A stretch of 64,000 nt of DNA from CAWCTB01 sp963798275 (lineage in GTDB: Bacteria; Acidobacteriota; Terriglobia; Terriglobales; Acidobacteriaceae), in contig CAWCTB010000015.1 in NCBI GenBank assembly GCA_963798275.1, positions 1-64,000 of the forward strand. Direction: 5' to 3'. Of the stretch, positions 19,464 to 28,923 are shown piece after piece. Both the position numbers and the translations under genes were made by a program. The notes below the pieces were generated by a model. The model made no database searches and was not told the DNA's origin. It saw only the letters and a list, made by a program, of their open reading frames with translations. Positions within the stretch are counted from its first letter, which is position 1. The number at the start of each line of letters is the position of its first letter.

Positions 19464-21251
19464 TTATGTCGCCGCGTCGTACCGCCGCGGACGCGGCACA
19501 ATCAACGATGTATCCACGGCCTCGAATTCGAAGCGCGGCTCGTCGGCATCGGCCGCAAAATACGCCTTCGTTGTCTTCAACCAATTGGCGTCGTCCCGCT
19601 CGGGGTAATCGGGCTTGTAGTGCGCTCCCCGCGATTCGTTCCGCATCCCGGCTCCCTGGGCTATCACCCGCGCCAGTTGCAGCATGTTGTAGAGCTGCCG
19701 GGTGAAGGCGAACGACGTATTGGCCCACAGCGTGCGATCACTCAAGTTCACGTGGCGGAAGCGCTCCAGCAATTCCACCAGCTTGACGTCCGTCTCCTGA
19801 ATATTCTTGTTGTAGCGGATGACGGTGACGTTTTTGGTCATGGTGTCACCCAGTTCCCGCCACAACTGGAACGGATTCTCGGTGCCATCGTTGTTCATCA
19901 GCCGCTGGTTAATCTCGTCCTGCCGCTTCTTCTCTGACTCGAAGACGTGGTGTGGGGCCGTCTGTCCGCTCTTGTGGACATTGCGCGAGTACTGCATGGC
20001 GTCGGGCCCGGCGATAAATCCGCCATAGATGCACGAGAGCAGCGAATTCGCCCCCAGGCGATTGGCACCGTGGATGGAGTAGTCAGCTTCACCGCAGGCG
20101 TAGAGACCCGTGATGTTGGTGCGCTGCTGGAAATCGACCCACAAGCCGCCCATGGTGTAGTGCATGCCAGGGAAGATTTTCATCGGCACATCGCGCGGAT
20201 CGTCGCCCACGAACTTCTCGTAGATTTCCAGGATGCCTTCCAGCTTGCGATCGAGGGTGGCGCGGTCGATGTGCGTCAGGTCGAGGTAGACCATCGGCTG
20301 CCCGTCGATGCCCAGCCCGTGCTCGTAAACCACTTTGTGGATGGCGCGGGTCGCCACGTCGCGCGGCACCAGGTTGCCATACTTGGGATACCACTCCTCC
20401 AGGAAATACCAGCGCTCGCCTTCGGGAATGCTCTTGGCATCGCGGTTGTCGCCCGCCCTCTTGGGGACCCAGACCCGGCCCCCTTCGCCGCGGGCCGACT
20501 CCGACATCAGGCGCAGCTTGTCTTCGCCGGGAATCGAGGTTGGGTGCACTTGGATGAATTCGCCGTTGGCGTAGTACGCGCCCTGCTGATACAGGGCCGA
20601 CTGTGCCGACCCCGTGCAGACCACGGAATTCGTCGACTTGCCGAAGATCGCGCCGATGCCGCCGGTGGCGATGATCACCGCCTCGGCCGGGAAGGTGACT
20701 ACCTGCATGGTGTGCAGGTCCATGGCGCAGATGCCGTGGCACACCCGGTTGCCATCCAGCACGGCGGAGAGAAATTCCCACGACTCGTACTTGGTGACCT
20801 TGCCTTCGGCCTCGTAGCGGCGCACCTGCTCGTCGAGCGCATAAAGAAGTTGCTGGCCCGTCGTCGCTCCCGCGAAAGCGGTGCGGTTGTAGAGCGTGCC
20901 CCCGAAGCGGCGGAAGTCGAGCAGCCCTTCTGGCGTGCGGTTGAAGGGCACGCCCATGCGATCCAGCAGATCGATGATGCCCGGCCCCATGTCGCACATC
21001 GCTTTCACCGGAGGCTGATTCGCCAGGAAGTCGCCGCCGTAGACGGTGTCGTCGAAATGCTGCCAGGTGGAGTCGCCCTCGCCCTTCAGGTTTTTTGCGG
21101 CGTTGATGCCACCCTGGGCGCAGACCGAATGAGACCGCTTAACCGGGACGATGGAGAACAGCTCGACGTGACCGCCCATCTCCGCAATTTTGATGGTGGC
21201 GGATAGTCCTGCCAGCCCGCCGCCCACTACGATGATTTTTGGATGTGCCAT
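19464..21251 (-). CDS. sdhA: Succinate dehydrogenase flavoprotein subunit
   Basis: This 595-residue subunit oxidises succinate to fumarate with covalently bound FAD. The N-terminal FAD motif is VVGGGLAGLSA. The flavin-linking histidine is H41 in RSHSVCAQGG. Active-site blocks include HPTSIPGEDKLRLMSESARGEGG-type sequence (first part HPTSIPGEDKL) and the HYTMGGLWVD and GANRLGANSLL segments. Sequence and length fit the Bacillus-like type that pairs with a single b558 anchor subunit, as found next door. It lies between sdhC (53 bp upstream) and sdhB (123 bp downstream). Confidence 0.96.
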   Translation of the reverse strand: MAHPKIIVVGGGLAGLSATIKIAEMGGHVELFSIVPVKRSHSVCAQGGINAAKNLKGEGDSTWQHFDDTVYGGDFLANQPPVKAMCDMGPGIIDLLDRMGVPFNRTPEGLLDFRRFGGTLYNRTAFAGATTGQQLLYALDEQVRRYEAEGKVTKYESWEFLSAVLDGNRVCHGICAMDLHTMQVVTFPAEAVIIATGGIGAIFGKSTNSVVCTGSAQSALYQQGAYYANGEFIQVHPTSIPGEDKLRLMSESARGEGGRVWVPKRAGDNRDAKSIPEGERWYFLEEWYPKYGNLVPRDVATRAIHKVVYEHGLGIDGQPMVYLDLTHIDRATLDRKLEGILEIYEKFVGDDPRDVPMKIFPGMHYTMGGLWVDFQQRTNITGLYACGEADYSIHGANRLGANSLLSCIYGGFIAGPDAMQYSRNVHKSGQTAPHHVFESEKKRQDEINQRLMNNDGTENPFQLWRELGDTMTKNVTVIRYNKNIQETDVKLVELLERFRHVNLSDRTLWANTSFAFTRQLYNMLQLARVIAQGAGMRNESRGAHYKPDYPERDDANWLKTTKAYFAADADEPRFEFEAVDTSLIVPRPRRYDAAT

Positions 21252-21304
21252 GATGATTTCTTACGTAGTCCAATCCAGAAAAAATGCGGCCTCAGCCGCG
21301 GAAA

Positions 21305-22057
21305 TTACCGCAACATCGAGCTTTCGTACGCCGGTCCTTCCGGTTCGGGAACCAGCGGCGCGCTGGTGAAGGCGCGGATCGTCCACAGGCCGATCGCCAG
21401 CAGAACGATGGCCAGCGCGGTGCAGATGTAGCCAAACTTCTTGCGCGCCTGTTCGCCAACCGTGATCCCCCACTTCGCGGCGAACAGCCAGAGGCCATAG
21501 GAAAAATGCCACGAGGCCGCCGTTATGCCGATAACGTACGCTGCCACCGCCCACGGGTTCTGGAACTCGTGCTGCACCTTCCAGAAGGCGTAGTTGTAGC
21601 CGCCGTTCATCAGGTGTACTCCCGTGAACCGCATGTAATAGGTGTGATAGACGATGTAGAGGAACGCGATCAGCCCGGTCCAGCGCTGCGAGGTGTACAG
21701 CCAGTTGCCAGTCCAGGGATACTCCCCGACATTCGACTCGCCGCCATACCAGATATAAAACCCATACAGCGCGTGATAAAGGATGGGAAGAAAGATGAAG
21801 ACCCACTCCAGCACGTGCACGAACGGCAGCCCGGTCAGAAACTTTACCGTGTCGTTGTAGGCCACAACTCCCTTGGCGGCTTCGGAGTTGGAAATGAAGT
21901 GCTCCAGCAGAAACGCTCCAATGGGAACGATGCCGGTTAGCGAGTGCAGCCTGCGCAGCAGAAAGGAATAGCCCTCTCCCGCGCGCAGCGGAGCGACTCC
22001 CTGATGGATGCGGCCGGAAGCCGCAGTTGTTTCAATAGGACTGGCCGAGGAAGCCAC
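21305..22057 (-). CDS. sdhC: Succinate dehydrogenase cytochrome b558 subunit
   Basis: This is the membrane anchor and heme-bearing subunit of complex II. The 250-residue protein has about five hydrophobic helices (for example LTGIVPIGAFLLEHF, VLEWVFIFLPILYHALYG, GLIAFLYIVYHTYYM, AAYVIGITAASWHFSYG and ALAIVLLAIGLWTI). The histidines in these helices are candidate heme ligands. A single anchor subunit instead of SdhC plus SdhD is characteristic of the b558 type. It is the first gene of the sdh operon. Confidence 0.93.
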   Translation of the reverse strand: MASSASPIETTAASGRIHQGVAPLRAGEGYSFLLRRLHSLTGIVPIGAFLLEHFISNSEAAKGVVAYNDTVKFLTGLPFVHVLEWVFIFLPILYHALYGFYIWYGGESNVGEYPWTGNWLYTSQRWTGLIAFLYIVYHTYYMRFTGVHLMNGGYNYAFWKVQHEFQNPWAVAAYVIGITAASWHFSYGLWLFAAKWGITVGEQARKKFGYICTALAIVLLAIGLWTIRAFTSAPLVPEPEGPAYESSMLR

Positions 22058-22242
22058 GAGGCGTACTCCTTATGATCGCGGAGAGTAAACGCGAACCTTG
22101 CATTATCAATTTCGCAACAGAACGCAAGTCAAGAAACTCAGGCATTTGCTTTGAACTTGGCGAAAGCCCACACCCGAACATTTCCTCGCAAATGGAAAAT
22201 CCAGAGTAGCCGAACACCCCGGCCGCCTGCAGGTGACGCTGA

Positions 22243-22905
22243 TCACACCCCGCTGTGAGGATGTTGCTCCCGCAACTGGTCCATCCACTCCAGGAACTGC
22301 CGGAACGCAGCGCCGCGGTGGCTGTATTGTGCCTTCTGCTCGGCGGTCAACTCCGCGAAGGTCTTCCCGATCTCGGGGAAGAAGAACAGCGGATCGTAGC
22401 CAAAGCCGTTCGCCCCCCGGCGCGCATGCAGGATTACTCCTTCGGCTTTGCCATGAAAGGCAGCCAAAGCGTGTCCGTTGCGCGCTACCGCGATCACGCA
22501 GACGAATCGGCCGGTGCGGAATTCTTCAGGAACGTCGTGCAGTTCGCGCAGCAGACGGGCGTTGTTGGCTTCATCGTCGGAATTGGAATTAGCGGCTCCT
22601 TCCGGCGCGCCGTGTTCGTCCGCAGCGTAGCGGGCCGACCGCACCCCGGGAGCGCCCTGCAGCGCATCGACCTCCAGTCCCGAGTCATCAGCAATGACAA
22701 ACTCCCCCTGGCTGTACTGGCTGTAGTGCTCAGCCTTCTTGCGGGCGTTGGCCTCGAATGTGAGACCATCCTCGATCACGCTTGGCAGCTCGGCAAAGCC
22801 GGGCAGGGTTTCGATCTGTACCTCATGCGCGGCGGCTGCTCCAACCAGGTCGCGAATTTTACCTGGATTGGAAGTAGCGACGAGGACTCGCTTCTTGGTG
22901 GGCAT
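22243..22905 (-). CDS. rdgB: Non-canonical purine NTP pyrophosphatase (RdgB/HAM1)
   Basis: This enzyme hydrolyses dITP, XTP and similar damaged nucleotides to keep them out of DNA. The open frame extends to 23001, but the family start is the ATG at 22905 (MPTKKRVLVATSNPGK). Motifs: SNPGKIRD nucleotide loop, IADDSGLEVDAL with the catalytic Asp, GFGYDPLFF, and SHRGAAF at the end. About 220 residues, slightly longer than usual because of an Asn/Ser insert (ANSNSDDEANNA). It stands between sdhC and the divergent proline dehydrogenase gene. Confidence 0.94.
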   Translation of the reverse strand: MPTKKRVLVATSNPGKIRDLVGAAAAHEVQIETLPGFAELPSVIEDGLTFEANARKKAEHYSQYSQGEFVIADDSGLEVDALQGAPGVRSARYAADEHGAPEGAANSNSDDEANNARLLRELHDVPEEFRTGRFVCVIAVARNGHALAAFHGKAEGVILHARRGANGFGYDPLFFFPEIGKTFAELTAEQKAQYSHRGAAFRQFLEWMDQLREQHPHSGV

Positions 22906-23149
22906 ACCCTGCAATAGTAGCGAAAAGAGGGCGTCCTTCGCGTCTCCACATTGCCGCCTCCCGCTCCGCCATTTATGATCTTCAGTTTGCCGATGCACCA
23001 CGCGATTGTGACGTGTGTCCTATGCCTCGCGGGCCCCGCACTATATAAGAAGGACAGTAAATGCCGGCGGTTGCCGGATTTGAGCCAACTATGAGCACTT
23101 CGTTGTTGTGCGCCGGCAATGCCGTTTCCCAGCCGGCAATGGAGCCCAC

Positions 23150-24071
23150 ATGCTGAGGTCCTTCTTCATCGGGCTCTCGGAAAACCAGTCAATTCGCCAT
23201 TTCGCCGAGACTTCCCCGGTCGGCCTTCGCTTCTCCAGCCGCTTTGTCGCAGGCACCCAGTTGCCCGACGTGATTCGCGCTACCGAGACCGTGAATGCCA
23301 GCGGGGCCAGTGTCAGCATTGACAATCTGGGCGAGAACGTCACCAACGCCGACGAAGCCAAGCAGAGCGCCGAGCTCTATCACCAGATGCTCGACCAGAT
23401 CCAGACGCGCAAGCTGGACGCCAACATCAGCCTCAAGCTCACCCACATGGGCTTCGACGTCGACCACGACTTGGCCTTCCGCCTGGTCACCGAACTGGTC
23501 AACCACGCGGTCCAGATCAACAACTTCGTGCGCGTCGACATGGAAGGCTCGCCGTACACCGAGACGCACCCTGCAATTCGTGCGTGAACTCCACCGCCTG
23601 CCCGGCCACGCCGGCAAGGTCGGCACGGTCATCCAGTCCTACCTCTACCGCAGCGAAGCCGACGTGAATCAGCTCCTGACCGAGCGCATTCGCATCCGGC
23701 TGTGCAAGGGGGCCTACAAAGAGCCGCCGGAGATCGCCTTCCCCAAAAAGTCCGACGTGGACGCCAGTTACCTGAAGCTGGCTCGCACCCTGGTGAAGAG
23801 CGGCGTCTATCACGGCCTGGCGACCCACGACGAACGCATCATCGAGGAGATGAAACAGTTCGTGAAGGCCGAAAACATTCCGCCCTCCGCCTACGAGTTC
23901 CAGATGTTGTACGGAGTGCGCCGCGACCTGCAGCAGAAGCTGATACGCGAAGGCTACGGCCTGCGGGTGTACATCCCCTTCGGGACGGAGTGGTATCCGT
24001 ACTTCATGCGCCGCCTGGCGGAGCGCCCGGCGAATGTGTTCTTTATTGCAAGGAACATGTTGCGGCAGTAA
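23150..24071 (+). CDS. Proline dehydrogenase (frameshifted at about 23575)
   Basis: This is a monofunctional FAD-dependent proline oxidase (first step of proline catabolism), about 307 residues once joined. The start is the ATG at 23150 (MLRSFFIGLSENQSIRHF); the upstream in-frame ATG at 23108 gives an atypical extension. The first frame ends SPYTETHPAIRA at 23587. The correct continuation in the next frame is LQFVRELHRLPGHAGKVGTV, then IRIRLCKGAYKEP (substrate/FAD region) and LATHDERI, ending FFIARNMLR. A single-step frame change inside conserved sequence suggests an indel error or a recent lesion. Confidence 0.9.
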
Positions 24072-24126
24072 TGCGGCTCCATCTCGCGAATCGCCTCCCC
24101 GATCTCGCTCATCCAATTCCCGTCGC

Positions 24127-24984
24127 ATGTTGGCGTCGGACCCACATCAAAGAGCTTTGCAGAATTTCGCATCGCTGGTCGAACCCGACAGGGAAGACCA
24201 GTCGATCGAGTTGGCCCCCGCTGCCTTGGCGATCGCGCGCACGGAGTATCCCGACCTCGACGTAGCCCATTACCTCGCCCGCCTCGACGCACTGGCGGCC
24301 AGAGTGCAAGCTGGCCTGCGCAGCAATCCCACGGCGCGCGAGACCATCACCCTGCTCAATCGCGTGCTCTTTGACGACGAAGGGCTACGCGGCAATCGCG
24401 ACGACTACTACGATCCACGCAATTCGTTTCTCAACGACGTACTCGACCGCAGGCTGGGAATTCCCATCACCCTTTCCCTGGTGTACCTGGAAGTAGCTCG
24501 CCGCGTTGGTTTTCCGCTGGCCGGCACGGGCATGCCCGGGCACTTCCTGCTGAAGCACTATGACATGCTCTCGGGGGAGATCATTATTGACCCCTTCAAT
24601 CGCGGAAGGGTGCTCACAGCCGACGATTGCATTCAGCGGCTGAAGCAGATCTATCGCGGCGAAATCGAGATGCAGCCGGAATTCCTGCACCCGGTAACTC
24701 ACCGCCAAATCCTCACCCGCATGCTGAACAACCTTCGCCAGATTTATTTCACCCAGCGGAATTTCCGCAAAGGGCTGGCCACACTTGATCTGCTGCTCGC
24801 CATCCCTCCGCGGTCGCCGGAGCTTTTGCGCGAGCGCGCCCTGGTGCGGCTGAACCTAGACCAGTTCGTCGGGGCGGCACACGATTTGGCTAACTACTTG
24901 AAGCTCCAGCCCGAGGCTCCCGATGCGGACGACGTGAAGGAGACGCTCGACATGGTGTGCCAGCTTCTGGCCCGCCTGAACTAG
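24127..24984 (+). CDS. SirB1-family protein (transglutaminase-like fold plus TPR-like tail)
   Basis: This 285-residue cytosolic protein belongs to the SirB1/Transglut_core2 family; its biochemical role is not established. The conserved central block is RRLGIPITLSLVYLEVARRV followed by GMPGHFLLKH and IIDPFNRG. The C-terminal 90 residues have TPR-like helix pairs (FTQRNFRKGLATLDLLL, ELLRERALVRLNL). The ATG at 24127 fits the conserved start better than the open frame start at 24034. It follows proline dehydrogenase by 55 bp and is probably co-transcribed. Confidence 0.88.
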   Translation: MLASDPHQRALQNFASLVEPDREDQSIELAPAALAIARTEYPDLDVAHYLARLDALAARVQAGLRSNPTARETITLLNRVLFDDEGLRGNRDDYYDPRNSFLNDVLDRRLGIPITLSLVYLEVARRVGFPLAGTGMPGHFLLKHYDMLSGEIIIDPFNRGRVLTADDCIQRLKQIYRGEIEMQPEFLHPVTHRQILTRMLNNLRQIYFTQRNFRKGLATLDLLLAIPPRSPELLRERALVRLNLDQFVGAAHDLANYLKLQPEAPDADDVKETLDMVCQLLARLN

Positions 24985-25351
24985 GGGATTTGCGGTCCGG
25001 GCCGGCCACCCCGTAGCGGTTTTGCGGAATCGGGCCACACACCGGGTTGCGGCATTTTGCGACATCGGTTACGAAATCGTGTACTCCCAACACTTTTAGG
25101 TGGTTTAGCGCTTGCGTTTCAACCCGAAAGCTGGGTACCATAACAGAGTCCTCCAATCGCCGCACTTCCGTGCAGGCGTTCCACGCGCCGAAGTTTCCGG
25201 GCGCCAGACGGACATAACTGAGTCGATTTCGAGAACGATTCCAACCGTAGATCAGCCGCCTCTGCAGATGGTTACGCAAGGTTCTGGCCAGTAAGACACG
25301 GTTCAAGTGTGGGATCCCGCTACCTGCGGGCGTGAATTTTACGAGAGAAAT
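24985..25351. other. Intergenic region without recognised gene
   Basis: 367 bp between the SirB1-family and receiver-like genes. I see no ORF with family resemblance and no clear terminator. A short inverted pair GGATCCCGC...GCGGG lies near 25311-25328, directly before the next gene. Confidence 0.45.
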
Positions 25352-26152
25352 ATGAATGAAGGATCGAACCCTCCCTCCGGGCAGCCCGGTGGAGGGAAAG
25401 GACGCAGGCGGCGCCGCGGACGTCGCGGACCTGCCGCCCACGGCGCTCAACCCAATCAACCTCACCAGCAGGGTCAGGGACAAGGGCAACGGCACGGTCA
25501 TGGCCCCGGTGGCCCGGGACAAGGCCCGCATCGTCCCGGTAAGAATCGCCACGCCGGACGCAAGCCCGGCCCCCGCGGCGGCCAGCCCCAGACCGGCGGC
25601 GGCATTTACACCGCCCCCATGGACCACAGCTATCGCGCCGCTCAGGGTGAGAGCGATGGCAATACCCAGCGCCAAAATCGCGGGCGCTCGAACCAGCAAT
25701 TTGGAAAACAATTTGCTATCCCTGAGCCCGAGCCGTTGCCCGTAGCCACTGCCGACAACGGTCCTGCCCGCATCTTCGCCTTCGTCGATGACCTGTTCTT
25801 CCTGGCCAAGATCCAGGAGACGGCGCGCAAGATGAATGTCAAAGTCGAGTTCGTCAAGACCGACAAGGACATCTACGAGCGTATGGGCCAGAACGGCGAC
25901 AAGCCGGCGCTGATTATTTTCGACCTGAACAGCAACACGTCCAAGCCGCTGTCCACCATTCCCAAGTTGAAGACCAAGCTGAAGAAGGCGACTAACATCA
26001 TTGGCTTCGTCTCGCACGTGCAGGGAGACCTGAAGCTGAAGGCGACCGAAGCTGGATGTGACATGGTGCTGCCACGCTCCGCCTTCTCGCAGAACCTGGC
26101 GCAGTTGCTGCGCCGCCACGGCGCTCCTGAGGACCTGCAGGAGCACGAGTAG
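25352..26152 (+). CDS. Receiver-like protein with basic, Gly/Gln/His-rich disordered head
   Basis: About 266 residues from the ATG at 25352 (MNEGSNPPSG). Residues about 10-125 are low complexity: an RRRRRGRRG cluster, then repeats rich in Gly, Gln, His and Pro. They resemble the RGG-like tails of RNA-binding proteins. Residues about 135-262 (ARIFAFVDDLFFLAKIQE, ALIIFDLNS, IIGFVSHVQ, EAGCDMVLPRSAF) have the alternating strand-helix pattern of a CheY-like receiver. The usual phosphate-accepting Asp would be the D of IFDLNS. No output domain is present. The combination suggests an RNA- or DNA-associated regulator, but function is unknown. Confidence 0.75.
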   Translation: MNEGSNPPSGQPGGGKGRRRRRGRRGPAAHGAQPNQPHQQGQGQGQRHGHGPGGPGQGPHRPGKNRHAGRKPGPRGGQPQTGGGIYTAPMDHSYRAAQGESDGNTQRQNRGRSNQQFGKQFAIPEPEPLPVATADNGPARIFAFVDDLFFLAKIQETARKMNVKVEFVKTDKDIYERMGQNGDKPALIIFDLNSNTSKPLSTIPKLKTKLKKATNIIGFVSHVQGDLKLKATEAGCDMVLPRSAFSQNLAQLLRRHGAPEDLQEHE

Positions 26153-26163
26153 GCGCGGAACCG

Positions 26164-27507
26164 GTGGTCTTTGCTTGTCGTAGCCGGCGCCGAATCTTTG
26201 TGCGAGCGATCGCATTAACGATCGCCGCACTGGGCGTTCTTGCCCCCTTGACGCAAACCCTCGTGGCCGCCGCCGGGCCCAACTCTTTGCCCTCGCGGCC
26301 GACCTTCTACAAAGATGTACTGCCGCTTCTGCAGGACCACTGCCAGGTCTGTCATCGCGCCGGTGCGATTGCACCCATGCCGTTCACGACCTACCCGCAG
26401 ACCAAGCCGTGGGCGCCGGCCATCAAACAAGCGGTCACGTCGCGCCAGATGCCGCCGTGGTTTGCCGATCCCCGCTACGGCAAGTTCTCCAACGATCCTT
26501 CGCTGACTCCGCAACAGATCGCCATCGTCTCCGCTTGGGTGGATGCCGGCGCACCCGCCGGTTCGGCGCACGACGCTCCCAGGCCGAAAGACTGGACGCC
26601 AGGTTGGAACATCGCCCCTCCGGACAAAGTCGTCGTGATGCCCATACCAGTGGCCATCCCAGCGTCCGGCGACATCGAGTACACCTACGAGATCGTTCCC
26701 ACCGGCTTCACCGAGGACCGCTGGGTGCAGATGTCGCAGATTCGCCCGTCGCGTCCCGAATACGTCCATCATGCGGTGGTGTATGTCCGCCCGCCGAACT
26801 CGACCTGGCTGCGTAGCGCGCCCGTAAACGTTCCCTTTACGGCTTCGAGCTTCACCGATCCCAGGCTGCGCGCCGAAGCCCACGAGACCACCACCGACAT
26901 GCTGCTGGTGTATGCTCCCGGCAGCGAGCCCGATCGCTGGCCTGACGGAATGGCCAAGCTGGTCCCCGCAGGTTCGGACCTCGTCTTCCAGATGCACTAC
27001 ACCGCCAACGGCAAAGTGGGTTCAGACCAGACCAGCATCGGCTTGGTGTTCGCCAAGCAGAAACCGTCGCAGCGGGTGCTGACCTTGCAGCTCACGAACC
27101 ACACCTTCATCATTCCGCCGCGCGAAGACGACTACCGGGTGGATGTGATGGGAACCCTGCCCAACGACGCCACGCTGCTGAGCTTCTTCCCGCACATGCA
27201 TCTCCGCGGCAAGCGCTTCGAGTACAACATCATTCATCCTGACGGCGCCATCGAAACTCTGTTGCGGGTGAACTATCACTTCCATTGGCAGCTCAGCTAC
27301 CGGCTGGCGCAGCCGCGCTTTCTGAAAGCGGGCACGCGCCTGCAGGCCGTCGCCTGGTACGACAATTCGGCAGAGAACATGCACAACCCCAATCCCAATG
27401 TCGAGGTGCGCTGGGGCGGCCAGACCTACGAAGAGATGATGGTCGGCTTCTTCGACGTGGCCGTGCCTGCGAATGTGGACAAGGAACAGTTCTTTGTCCG
27501 CCGGTAA
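26164..27507 (+). CDS. Secreted c-type cytochrome with copper-monooxygenase-like domain
   Basis: A 447-residue exported protein starting at GTG 26164, just 11 bases after the previous stop. A hydrophobic signal (IALTIAALGVLAPL) is followed by a cytochrome c-like segment with one heme site, CQVCH (Cys60, Cys63, His64), and MPPWFADP as a possible axial Met region. The C-terminal two thirds resemble type II copper ascorbate-dependent monooxygenases: VHHAVVYVRPP, FQMHYT and HMHLRGKRF supply paired histidines for two copper sites. Such fused proteins are frequent in acidobacteria, but their substrates are unknown. Confidence 0.82.
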   Translation: MVFACRSRRRIFVRAIALTIAALGVLAPLTQTLVAAAGPNSLPSRPTFYKDVLPLLQDHCQVCHRAGAIAPMPFTTYPQTKPWAPAIKQAVTSRQMPPWFADPRYGKFSNDPSLTPQQIAIVSAWVDAGAPAGSAHDAPRPKDWTPGWNIAPPDKVVVMPIPVAIPASGDIEYTYEIVPTGFTEDRWVQMSQIRPSRPEYVHHAVVYVRPPNSTWLRSAPVNVPFTASSFTDPRLRAEAHETTTDMLLVYAPGSEPDRWPDGMAKLVPAGSDLVFQMHYTANGKVGSDQTSIGLVFAKQKPSQRVLTLQLTNHTFIIPPREDDYRVDVMGTLPNDATLLSFFPHMHLRGKRFEYNIIHPDGAIETLLRVNYHFHWQLSYRLAQPRFLKAGTRLQAVAWYDNSAENMHNPNPNVEVRWGGQTYEEMMVGFFDVAVPANVDKEQFFVRR

Positions 27508-27581
27508 ATGGAACAATGACTGTCAACGCTTCCCAAGAATATCTACGGCAGTTTCATGGTTGCCGCAGACCATGAGCCGTC

Positions 27582-27648
27582 TTGAAGGGGCACAGCTTTA
27601 GCTGTGCCGTAACGTGCCGCCTAGAACCGGGCTTCAGCCCCGGAGGGT
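27582..27648. repeat. Palindromic repeat unit (GAAGGGGCAC type)
   Basis: GGCACAGCTTTAGCTGTGCC hairpin, then CCGGGCTTCAGCCCCGG. Located between convergent genes, where it could also serve as a bidirectional terminator. Confidence 0.8.
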
Positions 27649-27662
27649 ATTCGCATTGGCCT

Positions 27663-28736
27663 TTACGTTACTTGTACGACGGGATCCTGGAAGCCGACCA
27701 TCACCGGCTCGGGTTGCAACTCGATGCCAAACCCATCTCGCACTCGCGCCTGGATCTCGTCCTTCAATGCCAGGATCTCTGCCGCTGTCGCGCTGCCGCG
27801 ATTTACGATGGCCAGCGAGTGCCGGCGCGAAATCCCGGCTGCGCCTTTGCTGTAGCCTTTGGCAAATCCGGCCTGCTCCACCAGCCACGCGGCCGGCAGC
27901 TTCCTGAAGCCGTCGCCTGCCGGATAGCTCGGCAACTGCAGACCCCGGCCCGCCAGCTTCCGCGACAGCGCTTCAAACTGCGCCTGCGGCACCACCGGGT
28001 TCTTGAAGAACGAACCGGCGCTGCGCGCATCGTCCTCTCCCGGCACGATGAGCATCGCCTTGCGATGCCGTATCTCCCGTACCGCCTCGCGAACCTCGAT
28101 GAGAGTCGGTTCCCCCGGATCCCCCGCGAAATGCTCCCGCAGATCCCTATAACGAATACAGGCTTTCCCGCCTTCGCGAACCAGAAACGTCACAGCCAGG
28201 ATGATGTACCGCCCACGCTCATTGCTGTTGAAGATGCTCGAGCGGTACGCAAACCCGCACTCCGCGTTCGACAAGGTCGTGGTCTCCAGCGTTTGCTGGT
28301 CGAGCACACGCACCGCGAAAATCGACTCGGAGACTTCCTGTCCATAGGCGCCGACATTCTGCACTGGCGTGCCGCCGACGCTTCCCGGAATGCCGCTCAG
28401 GCACTCCAGCCCCGCGCAGTTCGCCTCCACCGTTCGAGCTACCAAGGTGTCCCAGTCGAAGCCCGCACCGGCGGTGAATGCCGTCACCCCCGCCTGTGTA
28501 GAGGAATATTTCAGGTCATCGATGCCAATCTTCAGCACGAACCCTGGAAACCCGCTATCCGACACTACCAGGTTGCTGCCGCCGCCCATCACAAACAGAG
28601 GCAAATCGCGCTCACGCGAAAAAATCACGGCTTCCCGCACGTCGTCTTCGCTCTGCGCTTCGCAGAAATAACGTGCCGGTCCCCCCACGCCCAGCGTGGT
28701 CAAGGGAGCCAGCAGAACATTTTCCAGGATGAGCAT
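27663..28736 (-). CDS. murB: UDP-N-acetylenolpyruvoylglucosamine reductase
   Basis: This FAD enzyme reduces the enolpyruvyl group to make UDP-MurNAc for peptidoglycan. The 357-residue protein has the FAD-binding blocks VMGGGSNLVVSD and GIPGSVGGTPVQNVGAYGQE. The Tyr-containing loop FAYRSSIF is characteristic of type I MurB. Its catalytic Ser is in SAGSFFKNPV and its C-terminal Glu in QPEPVMVG. It is last in a minus-strand row after aroF and a propeller lipoprotein, from which it is separated by a miniature repeat element. Confidence 0.94.
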   Translation of the reverse strand: MLILENVLLAPLTTLGVGGPARYFCEAQSEDDVREAVIFSRERDLPLFVMGGGSNLVVSDSGFPGFVLKIGIDDLKYSSTQAGVTAFTAGAGFDWDTLVARTVEANCAGLECLSGIPGSVGGTPVQNVGAYGQEVSESIFAVRVLDQQTLETTTLSNAECGFAYRSSIFNSNERGRYIILAVTFLVREGGKACIRYRDLREHFAGDPGEPTLIEVREAVREIRHRKAMLIVPGEDDARSAGSFFKNPVVPQAQFEALSRKLAGRGLQLPSYPAGDGFRKLPAAWLVEQAGFAKGYSKGAAGISRRHSLAIVNRGSATAAEILALKDEIQARVRDGFGIELQPEPVMVGFQDPVVQVT

Positions 28737-28785
28737 GGTGGCCAGTGCCCACTATATATATAAAAATGGTGGTCCGTTACAGCAA

Positions 28786-28905
28786 GGGATGCTCTGATTA
28801 AGTCTGGTTTCGAAGGGGATGGCCTTTAGGCCGTCCGTAAATGTCCCAAAATCACCGCGGCTTCAGCCGCGGCGGGACTTCGCCGCGACTTGATCAGAGA
28901 GTCCC
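28786..28905. mobile_element. Miniature TIR-bounded repeat element, copy 1
   Basis: About 120 bp with terminal inverted repeats. The left end is GGGATGCTCTGATTAAGTC; the right end on the minus strand is GGGACTCTCTGATCAAGTC. The interior has three hairpins: GGCCTTTAGGCC, CCGCGGCTTCAGCCGCGG and CGGGACTTCGCCGCG. It is non-coding. Copies 2 and 3 lie at 31992 and 32121. Confidence 0.8.
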
Positions 28906-28923
28906 AGGAAGAAGGCACGGAAT

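Noticed and set aside
19947..21206. Plus-strand frame of about 419 codons opposite sdhA
   Set aside because: Shadow of sdhA; no motifs, no ribosome-binding site.
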